Positions 12,066 to 23,760 of a stretch of 64,000 nucleotides of DNA are shown here, piece by piece. The stretch covers positions 744,001 through 808,000 of the forward strand of contig JAHCVI010000006.1 in NCBI GenBank assembly GCA_019096155.1, in the 5' to 3' direction. A program made the position numbers and the translations under genes. Source of the stretch: Staphylotrichum longicolle (lineage: Eukaryota > Ascomycota > Sordariomycetes > Sordariales > Chaetomiaceae). Numbering within the stretch: the stretch's first letter is position 1; each line of letters opens with the position of its first letter. The notes under the pieces are model-generated. The model saw nothing but the letters and a program-made list of their open reading frames with translations. It ran no database searches and was not told the origin of the DNA.

Positions 12066-13925
12066 ATGGCTGCACGGCCTGCGACGCCGGCCTCGCCGAA
12101 GAACCACAAAGTCAGGGCGGCCCAGCCCGGCCAGCCCATGTACGGCTGTGGTGAGTTCTGTCTGCTCCCAGTTGAGCCCCCCTCCTCGCTAACTGATGCT
12201 GTTGCCAGAACACCTGCAACGGCTCTTCAACCAAGACCAGGCGACGACGAACACGTCGATCCAACACTACAAGGCGATCCTGCGGAGCATCTTTGACATG
12301 ACCCCCCTCATCCCCCAGACAGCCAAGGCCATCGACGGCCAGATCGTCACCTCGCTCACACCCACATACCTCTGCCTGCAATGCCCCTCGACACTCACCG
12401 AGGAGGATCGGACAAAGCATGGAAGCAAGAAGTCGCACAGATTCTGTACGTTGGCGTCAGAGGTCTTGGGCGTGGTGGGCGCCCCGGGTATCGCCGGCTT
12501 ACTAACTTGGGCAGACGTCGACTCGCGGAGCGGTTCCCTCTACTGCCAGATGTGTGATGATCTCGTCTGGGATCCCACCTTTGAAGAGCTCAGGTTAAAG
12601 AAGCTTGGGACGGGCACATTCTCCAGTAGGTATCCCGCGGTCGTCGGGGGCACACCACGCTCACCCTTTCTCGTCTAGACCGCAAGCGGAAACACGAAGA
12701 GCTGTTCGAGACGTCCGATCCCGTCAGGGACAACCCGACCTACATCTCGTCCAACACGACCGCGGCATCGTGCAAGGCCAACGGCCTCCGGGGCATCTAC
12801 AATGCCGGCGCCACCTGCTACCAGAACGTCGTGCTCCAGAGCTTCCTCCACAACCCAATCCTGCGCAACTATTATCTGAGCGACGGCCACTCGAGCGGCA
12901 ACTGCGAAATGCCGCACTGCTTGAGCTGCGCCATGGACGACATGTTTCAGGACTTTTACGCGCTCGAGAACACCAACGGGTACACCGCGGCCAACATCCT
13001 GTCGGGCTTCTGGATCAGCGAGAAGAAGGCGTTCGAGAACCTCGTCACCACCAAGGAGCAGGACGCCCACGAGTTCTTCCAGTTCCTAGCCGAGGAGCTG
13101 CACGAGCGCAACGGCGACGGCCAGAAGCCCGAGAGCGGCAGCGAACACAGCTGCAACTGCATCATCCACCAGACCTTTTACGGCAAGCTGCAGAGCGCCA
13201 CGACCTGCCAGAACTGCGGCGGCGTGACGAACCAGGTGCAGAGCTTCCTGGATCTGAGCCTGCCGCTCGAGAACCTCGGCCAGAAGAAGGGCAAGAAGGG
13301 GTCCTCGCGCCAGACCGGGTCGCTGACCCTGCAGGAGTGCCTCGACGAGGAGTACATCAAGCAGGACAAGTGCGAGTACCGCTGCAACAAATGCAGCTCG
13401 ATGCAGCAGGCGCGGCGGCAGACTTCCATCAAGCGGCTGCCGAACGTGCTGTCGATCCAGCTCAAGGTGTGTTTTCTGCTCTGCCTCTTTCTGTCACACA
13501 CACACACAAAATGCTAACAGCCCATGGCCAGCGATTCGAGTACAAGCAAGGGCGCAACGAACGTGCCGCAAAGATCGACACGCCCGTGCAGTTCCCGCTG
13601 CAGCTCAACATGCTCCCCTACACCGACCGCGCCCGCACCCCGGATGCCAAGGAGAACTATGAGCTGGCCCGGTCGTGCACCTACGACCTGCTGAGCGTTG
13701 TCGTGCACGTGGGCGAGATTGACACGGGTCATTACGTGTCGTATTGCCGCGTCGGCGACCAGGTACGTTTCTCTCCTTCCTCATCATCCTCCTTGTGCGG
13801 TGTGTTGACCACGGAGAAAACAGTGGTTCGCCTTCAACGACCACAAGGTGGAGCTGGCGCAGAAGTCGGACGTGCTCAACTCGAGAGCGTATCTGCTCTT
13901 CTACATCGTCAGGTCGCTATCCTAA
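12066..13925 (+). CDS. ubp8: Ubiquitin C-terminal hydrolase Ubp8 (SAGA deubiquitinase)
   Basis: Removes ubiquitin from histone H2B as part of the SAGA deubiquitinating module in the nucleus. Exons are 12066-12150, 12209-12445, 12515-12625, 12679-13466, 13532-13762 and 13824-13925, giving 517 aa. An N-terminal UBP zinc finger is visible: CEH near residue 28, CLQC, HGSKKSHRF, CQMC. The USP core carries the Cys box NAGATCYQNVVLQS, two CxxC zinc pairs (CQNCGG, CNKC), and the His box IDTGHYVSYCR followed by WFAFNDHKV. A zinc-finger UBP fused to a compact USP of this length is typical of Ubp8/USP22. The Glu codon of the CEH motif is split by intron 1. Catalytic Cys, His and Asn/Asp all appear intact. 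Confidence 0.93.
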
Positions 13926-14724
13926 GACGACGAAGGCGACGACGACGGCGGCAGCAGCGGCGGCCGAGCACGGAGTTGGCGAGGAGTTTTCTGGCTGCGT
14001 TTCTGGTTTGTATTAGATAGACCTTTTTTCCTCCCCGGCGGCAACAGGATCTTTTTGCCAAAGAGTGGCGGGCCAGCAACTGGGATTGTTTTGGGGGATA
14101 ATATCGTGGCGCTTAGGGGTTTGGGAATCGTTTGGGAAGCATGGGGGGAAGAAGCCAACGGGTGCTTCCGAGGGAAGCGTGGCATGTGTATATGTATTCG
14201 GGCGTCGTCAGATAGCCAAGTCAGCGAGCGAGCCAACCAGCCAGGCCTGCCAGCCGTTCCTTTCCCTCGGTCGACTCTTCTTGTTTCTTGCTGTTCGTTG
14301 GCCCCGTGTGCCAGCAAGCACCGTGCCACATCAACATCGCGCACGTGGATTTAGCACCAAGGACCTGGGGCATAACAGGCATGAGGGAGAACCTGGATAT
14401 ACTTCAAGAGACAGAACCTGAATATATTTCAGCTCTGCCAGTCAGCCCGCCATTTCGCTACCCCAAACCTTTCCCACACAGAAACTGATGCACTTTTCCA
14501 TCCTTCCAACTCCCATAACCCATGAACCATGACCCGCGGGCAGACCCAGCAGCGAAGCAAGCAAGAGACGCCAGAAAAGACCCTTGCCTCTCCCCGATTC
14601 CGTCAACCGAACAAAGCAAGCAAAACAACAACAAAAAGGGGTATGCTAATGTTACAACCGTCATACCAGAAACAGGACCTAACACAACAACCATCTCCAG
14701 GTCCATCCCATCAGTAATAATTAT
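13926..14724. other. Convergent 3' intergenic region
   Basis: 800 bp between the converging ubp8 gene and the HAD/RGG gene. Presumably both 3' UTRs; no gene or RNA was recognised. Confidence 0.5.
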
Positions 14725-16665
14725 TCATATCCCCGGCGCCCCCTCCACTCTGGCCCCCGCCACGGCCACTACCCCTCCCGAACCCCCCTTGGAACCCTCC
14801 CTGCAAGCCACCATAAAACCCGGGTTCCCCGGATTCGCCGGCCCCTTGGGGATGTTCACCGCCCCATTCCCATTCGGCCCGCCACCACCACCAGCCTTCT
14901 GCACCGGCTCATCCTCGTACATCTGCGCAAACCCGCCCTGGTTAGTATCCCGCCCCCCAACGTCGTCAAGGGACTTGTAGTGGTGCTGGTGATGGGCGCC
15001 GCCGCGTCCACCGCGTCCGCCTTTTGGTGGGCCCCCGCGCTGGCCGCGGAAGCCGCGGTTGGCGTTGGCGTTGTTCCCGCCGCCGCCGCCGCCGCCGCCC
15101 CCGCGGAAGTTGCCTCGCCCACCCGCGGCGCCGCCACGGCCCGGGAAGGGTCCGGCCTGGTGGTGGAACTGTTTTTGTTGTTGCTGGTGTTGTTGCTGTT
15201 GCAGGCCGGCGGCCGACGGCCGCGCGCGGAAGTCGTCCTGCGCAGCGGTGTGCTTGCGTTTATTTTGTCCCCTGCCGTGCTGGAAGGGAGCGTCGCGGTG
15301 GTGGTGGTGGTGGGGTGTGTCTTCGGCCTCGATGCGCAGCAGGATCTTCTCGCCCACTGTTGTCTCGAAGCGCACGGCCTGGTCGGGCGGCACGGGCTGC
15401 CAGTTCTGGATCTTGCCGGCGTCGATGTGGCGCGCCCCGCGGCGGAGCGCGAGGACGACGAGCGGAACGGGGTCGCCGGTGTGAAACTTTGCGTTGGCTG
15501 GGACGGGCTTGACGCAGACTGCCCAGATGGTGTTTTCGAAGCAGGCGGTGCCGGTAACTTCCCAGATCATTTTACTGCCAATGCCGCCAACTTTTTCCAG
15601 TATTGCGGGGGGGCAGGGGCGGGGGCAAATCATGATGTTGTTGGCGTGAAATTTGAGCTCGCCGTCGGGGAGGTTTTGAGGGGTTTGGGCGAGGGTGAGA
15701 AGGCGTTGGGTGTCGGTGTTGTTGATCATGTAGCCGGTATAGAAAACTGTCTTCTTGATGGCGAGGCGCTCGCCTCGGGTACCGCGCCGTCGTTTGGAAA
15801 GAGCAGCGTTGTGCTCCTGGATGATCTGCTGCACTTCCGCTACTTCGACGATGGGGTCCAGGTACGTGACCATGTCGACGACCTGGATGACCTCGCCGTT
15901 GATGGTCCCCCGGGTGACAGGGCCTTCGATTCCGTTGAGTTTCCTGACGTTGTAGTCCTCCAAGAAGTCCCGGAAACCCTTGACGTGCTTGATCCTGTCC
16001 TCGTAGATGCGAATTTCTTCGGCATGCTTGTAGGTCTCCATCAACGCCTCGAGAAACATCTGCTTGAAGATCATGGTGTTGGCAAAACGCTCATTGTTGG
16101 GGCCGACGGCGGGCTTCAGGGAGATCAAGTCGAACTCGAGGCCCTTGCTTGTGACCATGCGCTTGATCAATTCGCCGAAGCCGGACTCGGAACGGCCAGT
16201 GAGGAGGACGCAGAGCGCATCCTTTTGCTTGTTACTCAAATGAATGAGCTCGACGATCTTCTCGTTCCACCACCCGTTCCATGAGCGTGGCTCTTCTTTG
16301 GCGAGTCCTTCTCCCGTGGCGGCGAGAATGCGGGAGTCGTGCCACCAGCCGCCGTTGACGAAGGCATCCGGGTTCGAGAGGGTTCCTATTGTCGGGCCGT
16401 TCCAGAGCTTCGGATTGGGGAGCGGGGTCTTGAAGACTGCGGGGATGGTGCGCAACGGGGTCAGCTGCAGTCACAGATGACGGAAGCATCAGGACGAGAA
16501 ATACTCACGCGTATTGTCGAAGTCGTAAACATGAATCGCCTTGATCTTGTCGGCGGATGGAAGTTGCTTGTTGAGGATGGACCACCTGCCCATGGCCGTC
16601 ACGGTGTGCGCACTGCCGGCATTGGCAGCGCCATTGTTGTATACCGCGTACGCTGTTGAACCCAT
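14725..16665 (-). CDS. HAD-superfamily 'Swiss Army Knife' RNA-repair-like protein with RGG tail
   Basis: Matches the fungal family with an N-terminal HAD phosphatase-like domain named after Swiss Army Knife RNA-repair proteins. RNA end processing is the family's proposed role, not shown here. Exons are 16665-16509 and 16436-14725, giving 622 aa. The HAD motif I (HVYDFDNTLFKTPLPNP) is created by the splice, with the Leu codon split. Other HAD-like blocks are VLLTGRSESGF and the region around MIFKQMFLEALM. Downstream come a mixed alpha/beta region (FYTGYMINNTDTQRLL, HANNIMICPRP), a His/Gln-rich linker, and an RGG/RG-rich low-complexity tail from about residue 480. The tail predicts RNA binding or condensate behaviour. 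Start at 16665 is preferred over in-frame upstream ATGs because conserved-looking sequence begins there. Confidence 0.82.
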
Positions 16666-17040
16666 GACTTTCCGTGCCAGGTTCGAGATGCGCGAGAACC
16701 AGGTTGCGAGAACCATGGAGAGTTCATCGCGTTTCGATGGTGGACTCTGGAGCAATCGATTGCGATTGCAGCTATCAGCCAGACACTAACAATTTCGCCG
16801 TTTGGACCTTGAGAGCCAGGGTGTGGCGGGAGCCAAGTGGAGACGATAGTGGGTCGGTGGAGGTTTAAATCTATGCATCTATCCAGCTGATATTGACATA
16901 TGCGGTATGTAGAGAAACGAGCTCTCTCGACTCTTGGCTGTCTTCGCGAGGCTCTTCGCCCAGAAGAAGCTCGAGGGCATTTCTTGATCCATGCGACGCC
17001 ATCCTTTTCTATATATACCAGTTTTAATTTACAACAAAAG

Positions 17041-17095
17041 TAAAAAGGAAGAGGAGGAGGAGGAGAAGAAGAGGAAGAGGGGGAAGAGGAGGGTA
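17041..17095. repeat. Purine-rich (GGA/GAA) microsatellite-like tract
   Basis: A run of almost pure A/G triplets (GAG, GAA, AAG) on the plus strand, between the HAD/RGG gene promoter and the bud20 3' end. Simple-sequence tract; no coding evidence. Confidence 0.8.
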
Positions 17096-17433
17096 TAAAC
17101 GTATAAAAAATGAAAGGGAAGTGCAACACGCTTTGTTCTATCAATAATCTGGACTTGGTTCTCACAGCAAGTGTTGCTCGACTCTGCGTACCCCTTCTTT
17201 ACAATGTGAGAAACAAGGAGACAAACCCGGGGGACTCGTTCACCGTGGGTGGACAGGTTTATTACCTCTAATTGCAAAAACACATCAAAAACGACATTGC
17301 CTTTTCCGGACCCTGACGCCACCACACCAATCGCCTGAACGCCTTTGCCATGCTGAGTCCCTGTCAGACCGACTCCCAAGGGTGGATATGCCGACCTCGC
17401 CGTAAACAGCGTCTGCTTTCGGAGACAGAATGA

Positions 17434-17890
17434 TCACGACATCTCAATCTCCTGAGACTTGGTCCTCTCGGGGCCATTGTCTATCCGATAGCTCACAGCG
17501 GCATTGGCCTCCTCGTGAGTGTAGGGGCCCTCCTTCAGCTGCTTGAGCCTATAGATGCATGTTAGAAAAGCCACCGGAAGACAGATAACGGCAGACTGAC
17601 CTCCTCTTGTGAGGCTTGCCCTTCGTGTGAAGAACAAGGCTCGAGTCCGTCTCAAACCACTTCGCACACTCGATGCAGTAGTGGCGGCCCAACCCAGGCA
17701 GGTCCTCGGCAGCTTTGGTCTCCTTGTAAAGCTGCAGATGCCTGGGAGACAGGAGGTCGGCTTTGACCTGGTCGACATCGCTGTAGGAAATGTCAGTCGC
17801 CTCATCCAAAATTTGATATGGTCTGTGCAGCTCGGCTTACCGAGTCCGCCTCCTGGTCTTCGTCTTGGTGCGCTTTGCAAAGATGCCCAT
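17434..17890 (-). CDS. bud20: C2H2 zinc-finger pre-60S shuttling factor Bud20
   Basis: Small ribosome-biogenesis factor that binds pre-60S particles and assists nuclear export (Bud20 / ZNF593 family). Exons are 17890-17841, 17780-17601 and 17548-17434, giving 114 aa, a typical length. It has a basic start (MGIFAKRTKTKTRRRTR), then DVDQVKADL, a single zinc finger HYCIECAKWFETDSSLVLH followed by the family signature TKGKPHKRR, and an acidic end. Both introns restore Arg codons exactly. Upstream are about 1.9 kb without a gene before aconitase. Confidence 0.93.
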
Positions 17891-19791
17891 GATGTCGTAT
17901 GAAGGTCAAATCGTTTGAGAGTTTTCACTTTTGATATGGCCAGAGAAAACTCAATCTTAGAGACCGTGAGGATGTCACTTGAGATGCCCGTTCACTGATG
18001 GAGTGCGGTGAGGTGAAGTCTGTCAATGTGGGGTAAAATTTTTGGCGGACATTTTTGGATGTGTGGTCTGGAGCCAAGCGTCAAAGTTTTTGTGGGGAAC
18101 ACATGCAACGGCTCTCAGTGCAAGTCAACATTCTCCTCAATATTCTCGCTGCAACACGACCGTCATCCATCTCGTCGTCGTCGTATCCCAACGCCACGGC
18201 GGGAATCACTTCGCCGGCAATGCGTCGCCGTCGGATGACCGCCGCCCACCGAGACAGCCCAATCCGGAGGTACGGCCTTATCGCCCTCGGATCTCCATCT
18301 TTGACCGAGCAGCAAGGCGACGAGCCGGCCCCTTTCCGACTAACGGCTCCACTCCTAGGGTCTCCAGGCCAGCAGAAATTTCCAGGTTCCTTGCGCCCGA
18401 TGCTTCACCTTGAGCCTCCGGGGCCCGCAAGTCTGGCGGCTCCGTCTCGGATGCGATCAAGAACCGACTCAACAACACCTCTTGTGCCATCAAGTCGCAA
18501 TGAATGGGGGGAAAAAAGAATGTGTAATCGCCGGTCTCGACGCCGTCGAGTGGCAGCCGGTTCCGAGTTCCGGAATTTGCTGCGATCGCCGTCGTGTTGC
18601 GTCACTTTTCAGCCCTGCAGGTTGCGGGAGGTCACCTCCTCCAATCTGCACAGCGGCCCAGCACACCTCCACGTACCCGGGATGAACCACTGATGTCAAC
18701 CCTGCCCGGACCGTCTAGCGTTGGATGATATTCTCCGTTCTGTGCAATGCTGCCTGAATCCGCGGAACGCTTTGCATGTAAACAATTGGCAACAAAGTCT
18801 GTCAGAAGTGTCTCAAAATTGACCAACAGGCGCCAGCTAACACAAGGCTGTCGTCTTATCAAGGAGGCGTTGGGCACCTTGGGGGTTCCATGGGGGGCAC
18901 ATGAAGCACATGTCAGCCCCCGAATCCTCATCCGGACAAGTCCCGGGTGCCCAAGACCAGACCAGACCCTGGACGCAGCCGCCTGCCAACGACCAGAAAA
19001 GACGCAAAATACCACGGAATGCAATATTGAGGACCGTTCTGCCCCCAAGTTAAACGGGAGCCAGCGATTCGGTCAAATCAGGAGGAAGCCAATGCTGCCT
19101 CGGCTATTCGTGCCTCGCGGACCCTTCACCCGATATCCCTGTCGGCGCTCATTGAGAACAGCAAGCCCAGATGCGGACCGCTGCTGGAGCCGTGTTGGAG
19201 ATGGAGAGCCCAACCCGCAAAGCCCCAGTCCTCAGTAACTGCCCCGTGCCAATGCCCCTGTCTGCTCGCCCGTTTGCCAACGGGGATACGGAGTTTGTGG
19301 CGGGCGCAGGCGTGGACGGAAGGCTGAGGCCGACATGGGAGCGCTGTGCAGTTGCGGCTTTGATCGGGAATCCAAGTGCCAGAGGTGGGAGAGGGATGGC
19401 ATTGAAACAGACTAGCCTGATTCGAGCTGGCCACGATGTCATGTCCATCGCTCCAGTGCTCCCCCACAATGCGGGCAGATATAATCGGCGAGACGCTGAT
19501 TGGCCCGCCGGCCGTCTCCATTCGGGCGAGCCACTTTCTCGGCTATGACGGTGGCAGGAAGCTCGCAGCAACAGGTCCCGGCCTCGCGTTGCCACTGCGA
19601 TGTAAAATCCCGCCTGCGGTTCCTGTGATTCTCCAAACTCTCCACCTTTTTTTTCTTTCTTCTGCAGAACTTGCCCTGCACAGCTTCACTCTCCCTCGTT
19701 GTCGTCGCGAGGTCGTCTGGGTGATCGGGCTTTGCAACTCTCCACTCCAATTGACTTTCTGTGAGCTCGTGCCGAGCTGAACGTCATCACC
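17891..19791. other. Divergent promoter region of bud20 and aconitase
   Basis: 1.9 kb with no supportable gene. The aconitase-proximal part contains an inverted CCAAT box within a HapX-type motif at 19484-19503. Short open frames here show no domains. Confidence 0.55.
19484..19503 (-). promoter_or_regulatory. CBC:HapX-type bipartite iron-response motif
   Basis: Read on the minus strand, CCAAT is followed by exactly 12 bases and then GAT. This fits the published consensus CSAAT-N12-RWT for cooperative binding of the CCAAT-binding complex and the iron regulator HapX in Aspergillus. It lies about 290-310 bp upstream of the aconitase start codon, and aconitase (an iron-sulfur enzyme) is a known HapX target in Aspergillus. 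Binding in this organism is inferred. Confidence 0.55.
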
Positions 19792-22502
19792 ATGTTGGCT
19801 TCTCGTCAGCTCCTGGGCGTGGCCCGGAGCCGCGCTCTCGGCAGCGCGAGCTTGGGTCTGCGTCGCATGGCCACCGTCTCCGACTCTCCCCTGGACAAGA
19901 AGGTGAGTGCTCAATTCGGCCGCGAGCGGCGGTCGGCCCGCTGCGCACCGCCCGCTCAATGGCTGACCCGAGGTGTGTCGGATTGCAGGTCCGCCAAAAC
20001 AACTGGGAGGAGAACAACTTCATCAACTACAAGAAGATGTCAGAGAACCTCGCCATTGTGCGGGCGCGTCTCAACCGCCCCCTGACCTTCGCCGAGAAGA
20101 TCCTCTACTCTCACTTGGACGACCCGCACGGCCAAGACATCGAGCGTGGCGTCTCGTACCTGAAGCTGCGCCCGGACCGCGTCGCCTGCCAGGATGCCAC
20201 CGCCCAGATGGCCATCCTGCAGTTCATGTCGGCCGGCATGCCCTCTGTCGCTAACCCTACCACCGTTCACTGCGATCACTTGATCGAGGCCCAGATTGGC
20301 GGCCCCAAGGATCTCGAGCGCGCCGTCAACATCAACAAGGAGGTCTACGACTTCCTTGCCAGCGCCTGCGCCAAGTACAACATTGGTTTCTGGAAGCCCG
20401 GCTCTGGTATCATTCACCAGATCCTCCTCGAGAACTACGCTTTCCCCGGCGGTCTCCTCATCGGCAGTATGTAACCCTGTGGTTCTGAGGAGATAGTGAA
20501 ACTGACCCGTCTTAGCTGATTCGCACACTCCCAACGCTGGCGGTCTGGGTATGGCTGCTATCGGTGTCGGCGGGTTCGTGTTCCCCAGTCTCGCGCCAGT
20601 TGTGGAGGAGACAGCTAACAGTCGTGTTTAGTGCTGACGCTGTCGATGTCATGGCTGATCTCCCCTGGGAGCTCAAGGCCCCCAAGGTTATCGGTGTGAA
20701 GCTGACTGGCCAGCTGTCTGGCTGGACCGCCCCCAAGGACATCATTCTCAAGGTCGCCGGCATCCTCACCGTCAAGGGTGGTACCGGCGCGATCGTCGAG
20801 TACCACGGTTCCGGCGTCGACACCATCTCTGCCACCGGCATGGCTACCGTCTGCAACATGTGATTACTCCCCGTCTCTTCATCTGCTTGAAGCTCTGGCC
20901 TAACCTTATTGCAGGGGTGCTGAGATCGGCGCGACCACCTCGCTCTTCCCCTTCAACGACCGCATGTACGACTACCTCAACGCCACCAAGCGCAAGGATA
21001 TCGGTGACTTTGCCCGCTCGTACGCCAAGGAGCTGCGTGCCGACGAGGGCGCCGAGTACGACCAGCTCATTGAGATCAACCTCTCGGAGCTCGAGCCCCA
21101 CATCAACGGCCCCTTCACTCCGGATCTTGCCACCCCCATCTCCAAGTTTGCCGAGGCTGCCAAGGCCAACGGCTGGCCCGAGGAACTCAAGGTCGGTCTG
21201 ATCGGCTCTTGCACCAACTCGTCGTACGAGGACATGAGCCGTGGTGCTTCGATCGCCCGTGATGCCCTCAACCACGGCATCAAGGCCAAGTCCGCTTTCT
21301 TCGTCACCCCCGGCTCCGAGCAGACCCGTGCTACCGTTGCCCGTGACGGTCAGCTCAAGACCTTCGAGGAGTTCGGTGGTGTCGTCCTTGCCAACGCTTG
21401 CGGCCCCTGCATTGGTCAGTGGGACCGTCGCGATGTCAAGAAGGGCGAGGCCAACTCGATCATCTCTTCCTAGTAAGTACCTGGAATTTCTTCTTGGGCA
21501 GTAAGAAAGCTAACGGCCGAATAGCAACCGTAACTTCACCGGTCGCAATGACGGTAACCCCGCTACGCACTCTTTCGTTACCTCTCCCGACCTCGTCGTC
21601 GCCATGAGCATTGCCGGCTCCCTTCACTTCAACCCCCTGACCGACAAGCTCAAGGACAAGGATGGCAACGAGTTCCTGCTCGCTCCTCCCACCGGCGACG
21701 GTCTGCCCTCTGCTGGCTACGACCCCGGCCAGGACACCTACCAGGCTCCTCCCAAGGACCGCGCGTCCGTCACTGTTCAGGTCTCCCCCAGCTCTGACCG
21801 CCTCCAGATCCTGTCTCCCTTCTCCGCCTGGGACGGCAAGGACGCCACCGACTGCCCCATCCTGATCAAGGCCCAGGGCAAGACCACCACCGACCACATC
21901 TCCATGGCTGGCCCGTGGCTCAAGTACCGCGGTCATCTTGACAACATCTCGAATAACTGCAAGTTTATCGCTCTTTTCACGTTGAATTAGGACTAACCAT
22001 TTCATTAGGCTTGATCGGCGCCATCAACGCTGCCAACGGCGAGGCCAACAAGATCAAGAACCAGACCGACGGTACCTGGGGCGCTGTCCCGGCCGTTGCC
22101 CGTGACTACAAGGCCAAGGGCATCAAGTGGGTTGTCATTGGTGACTGGAACTACGGCGAGGGTTCCTCGCGTGAGCACGCCGCTCTCGAGCCCCGCCACC
22201 TTGGCGGTCTCGCCATCATCACCCGGTCGTTCGCCCGTATCCACGAGACCAACCTGAAGAAGCAGGGCATGCTTCCCCTCACCTTCTCCGATCCCGCCGA
22301 CTACGACAAGGTCCAGCCCGACGACAAGGTCGACATCCTCTGCACCGAGCTCGAGGTTGGCAAGCCCATCACCATGCGTGTGCACCCCAAGAACGGCGAG
22401 ACCTTCGACATCAAGCTCTCGCACACCTTCAACGCTGGCCAGCTCGAGTGGTTCAAGAACGGCAGCGCTCTCAACACCATGGCCAAGAAGGCCAAGAACT
22501 AG
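19792..22502 (+). CDS. aco1: Aconitate hydratase, mitochondrial
   Basis: Converts citrate to isocitrate in the TCA cycle in the mitochondrial matrix; 4Fe-4S enzyme. Exons are 19792-19902, 19989-20466, 20516-20573, 20632-20859, 20915-21472, 21525-21958 and 22009-22502, giving 786 aa, the usual length. An Arg-rich presequence (MLASRQLLGVARSRALG) precedes the mature start near SDSPLDKK. Hallmarks are TVHCDHLIEAQ, IGTDSHTPNAGGLGM, GSCTNSSYEDMSR (first cluster Cys), ANACGPCIGQW (second and third cluster Cys) and GEGSSREHAALEPRHLGG. Codon use is strongly biased, as expected of a highly expressed gene. The last intron (21959-22008) is GC-AG: only splicing at GCAAGT gives the conserved NNCLIGAIN. A HapX-type site lies upstream. 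Confidence 0.97.
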
Positions 22503-22827
22503 ATTATACCAAAAATGTAGATGGTGACGTATGATGAGGATGGGACTCGGCGGGACGGAGCAGCATGCAGAGGTGTGGTGGGTTGGCGGCTTCAGGGATC
22601 ACCGGAATTGGCGTAATCCGCAGCACTGTTTCTCGTTTGTATGTATAGTCATGGCCCTTGCATTTGAATGGATTGTTTGTGAAGACTGCCTGTCTTGTCT
22701 GCTGGTGCCGCAGTGAGGTCTAATCTGTGTCCTACGTGTTGGAAAGCTTGGCCCTGCCGAGGCGCAAGTCCCTATTCTAATAAGGGGACGGAAGGCAGAA
22801 ATATGAGATTGGGAGCGGAGGGATAAA

Positions 22828-22965
22828 GAAAGGAAGACCAAAAGGAAGACCAAAAGGAAGACCAAAAGGAAGACCAAAAGGAAGACTAAAAGGAAGACCA
22901 CAAGGAAGACCAAAAGGAAGACCAAAAGGAGGATCAAAAGGATGACCAAAAGGATGATCAAAAAG
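22828..22965 (+). repeat. 12-bp minisatellite, about 11 copies
   Basis: Tandem array of AAAGGAAGACCA-type units, nearly perfect at the left and decaying at the right (GGATCA, GATGACC variants). It lies 330-460 bp downstream of the aconitase stop. It sits inside a longer A/G-rich stretch that runs to about 23130. Its minus-strand Leu/Val/Phe-rich open frames are artefacts of the repeat. Confidence 0.92.
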
Positions 22966-23316
22966 ACTACCAAGAAGAAAAAGACGAAGAGCAGGAAAAA
23001 AGGAACACATAAGAGAAGCTAAGAAGACTGAAAGACGAACAAGAGGAATCAGAAAGAAGAAAGATGTCATGAGATAAAAATCAAACTGGCCAAAAGACAA
23101 AAGCAAATACAACCACGAAGGAATGAAGGAGAAGAGACAGTCGGTTTTACAAACCCTTGCTGTTCGACAGCGAGTTGCCCTGGAGCTTGAAGACGTGATC
23201 ACATGTCAATTTACCGGATTGAGAAGAGCTGGGTTAGGGTCCGCTTCACGGAAGACTCCCCTTAAATCAATATGTTTATGCATCACCACAGCCCCCAATG
23301 CAACCCAACTTTTTCC

Positions 23317-23342
23317 GATAAGCCTCGCGATAAGCCTCGCGA
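23317..23342 (+). repeat. Two tandem copies of a 12-bp unit (GATAAGCCTCGC)
   Basis: Perfect direct duplication about 430 bp upstream of the rhomboid start codon. It contains GATAAG (GATA-type) cores. Significance unknown. Confidence 0.6.
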
Positions 23343-23760
23343 CATGGGGTGGTGGATCGACTTTCCCAACATCAGCTTCTCAAATTATATTTCCCAGCGA
23401 CAATCAGAGTTTCTTATGTGCCGCTCTTACCGTGGGAGCGCACCTTTTTTGTTTCTTCTTGGACGAATTGACGATTACCACGAACAGAAATAGACTACGC
23501 GATCGTAGTATACACGGCGAATCTTCCTACCACCCCTTCCCGTCCCGCCGAACAAGCCTGGGCCCGCGCGTCTCCGAACGTCCCGCCGCGACGCGACTTT
23601 TTAAGACACCAACTTTTCAAACGTAACCACGAAGCTCGTTTCCGGCTCTATCTTTTGAAGAGTTTGCTCAGACCAAAAATAACATCGCAACCTTGACGGG
23701 AACGGAACGAACGAGAACGACACCGAGAGCAAGTGGGAGAGAGACACAAGAACGGACACG

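Noticed and set aside
14980..16284. 434-codon plus-strand open frame
   Set aside because: Antisense shadow of the HAD/RGG gene.
22599..22973. Leu/Val/Phe-rich minus-strand frame resembling a membrane protein
   Set aside because: It is the translation of the 12-bp minisatellite; the hydrophobic periodicity comes from the repeat.
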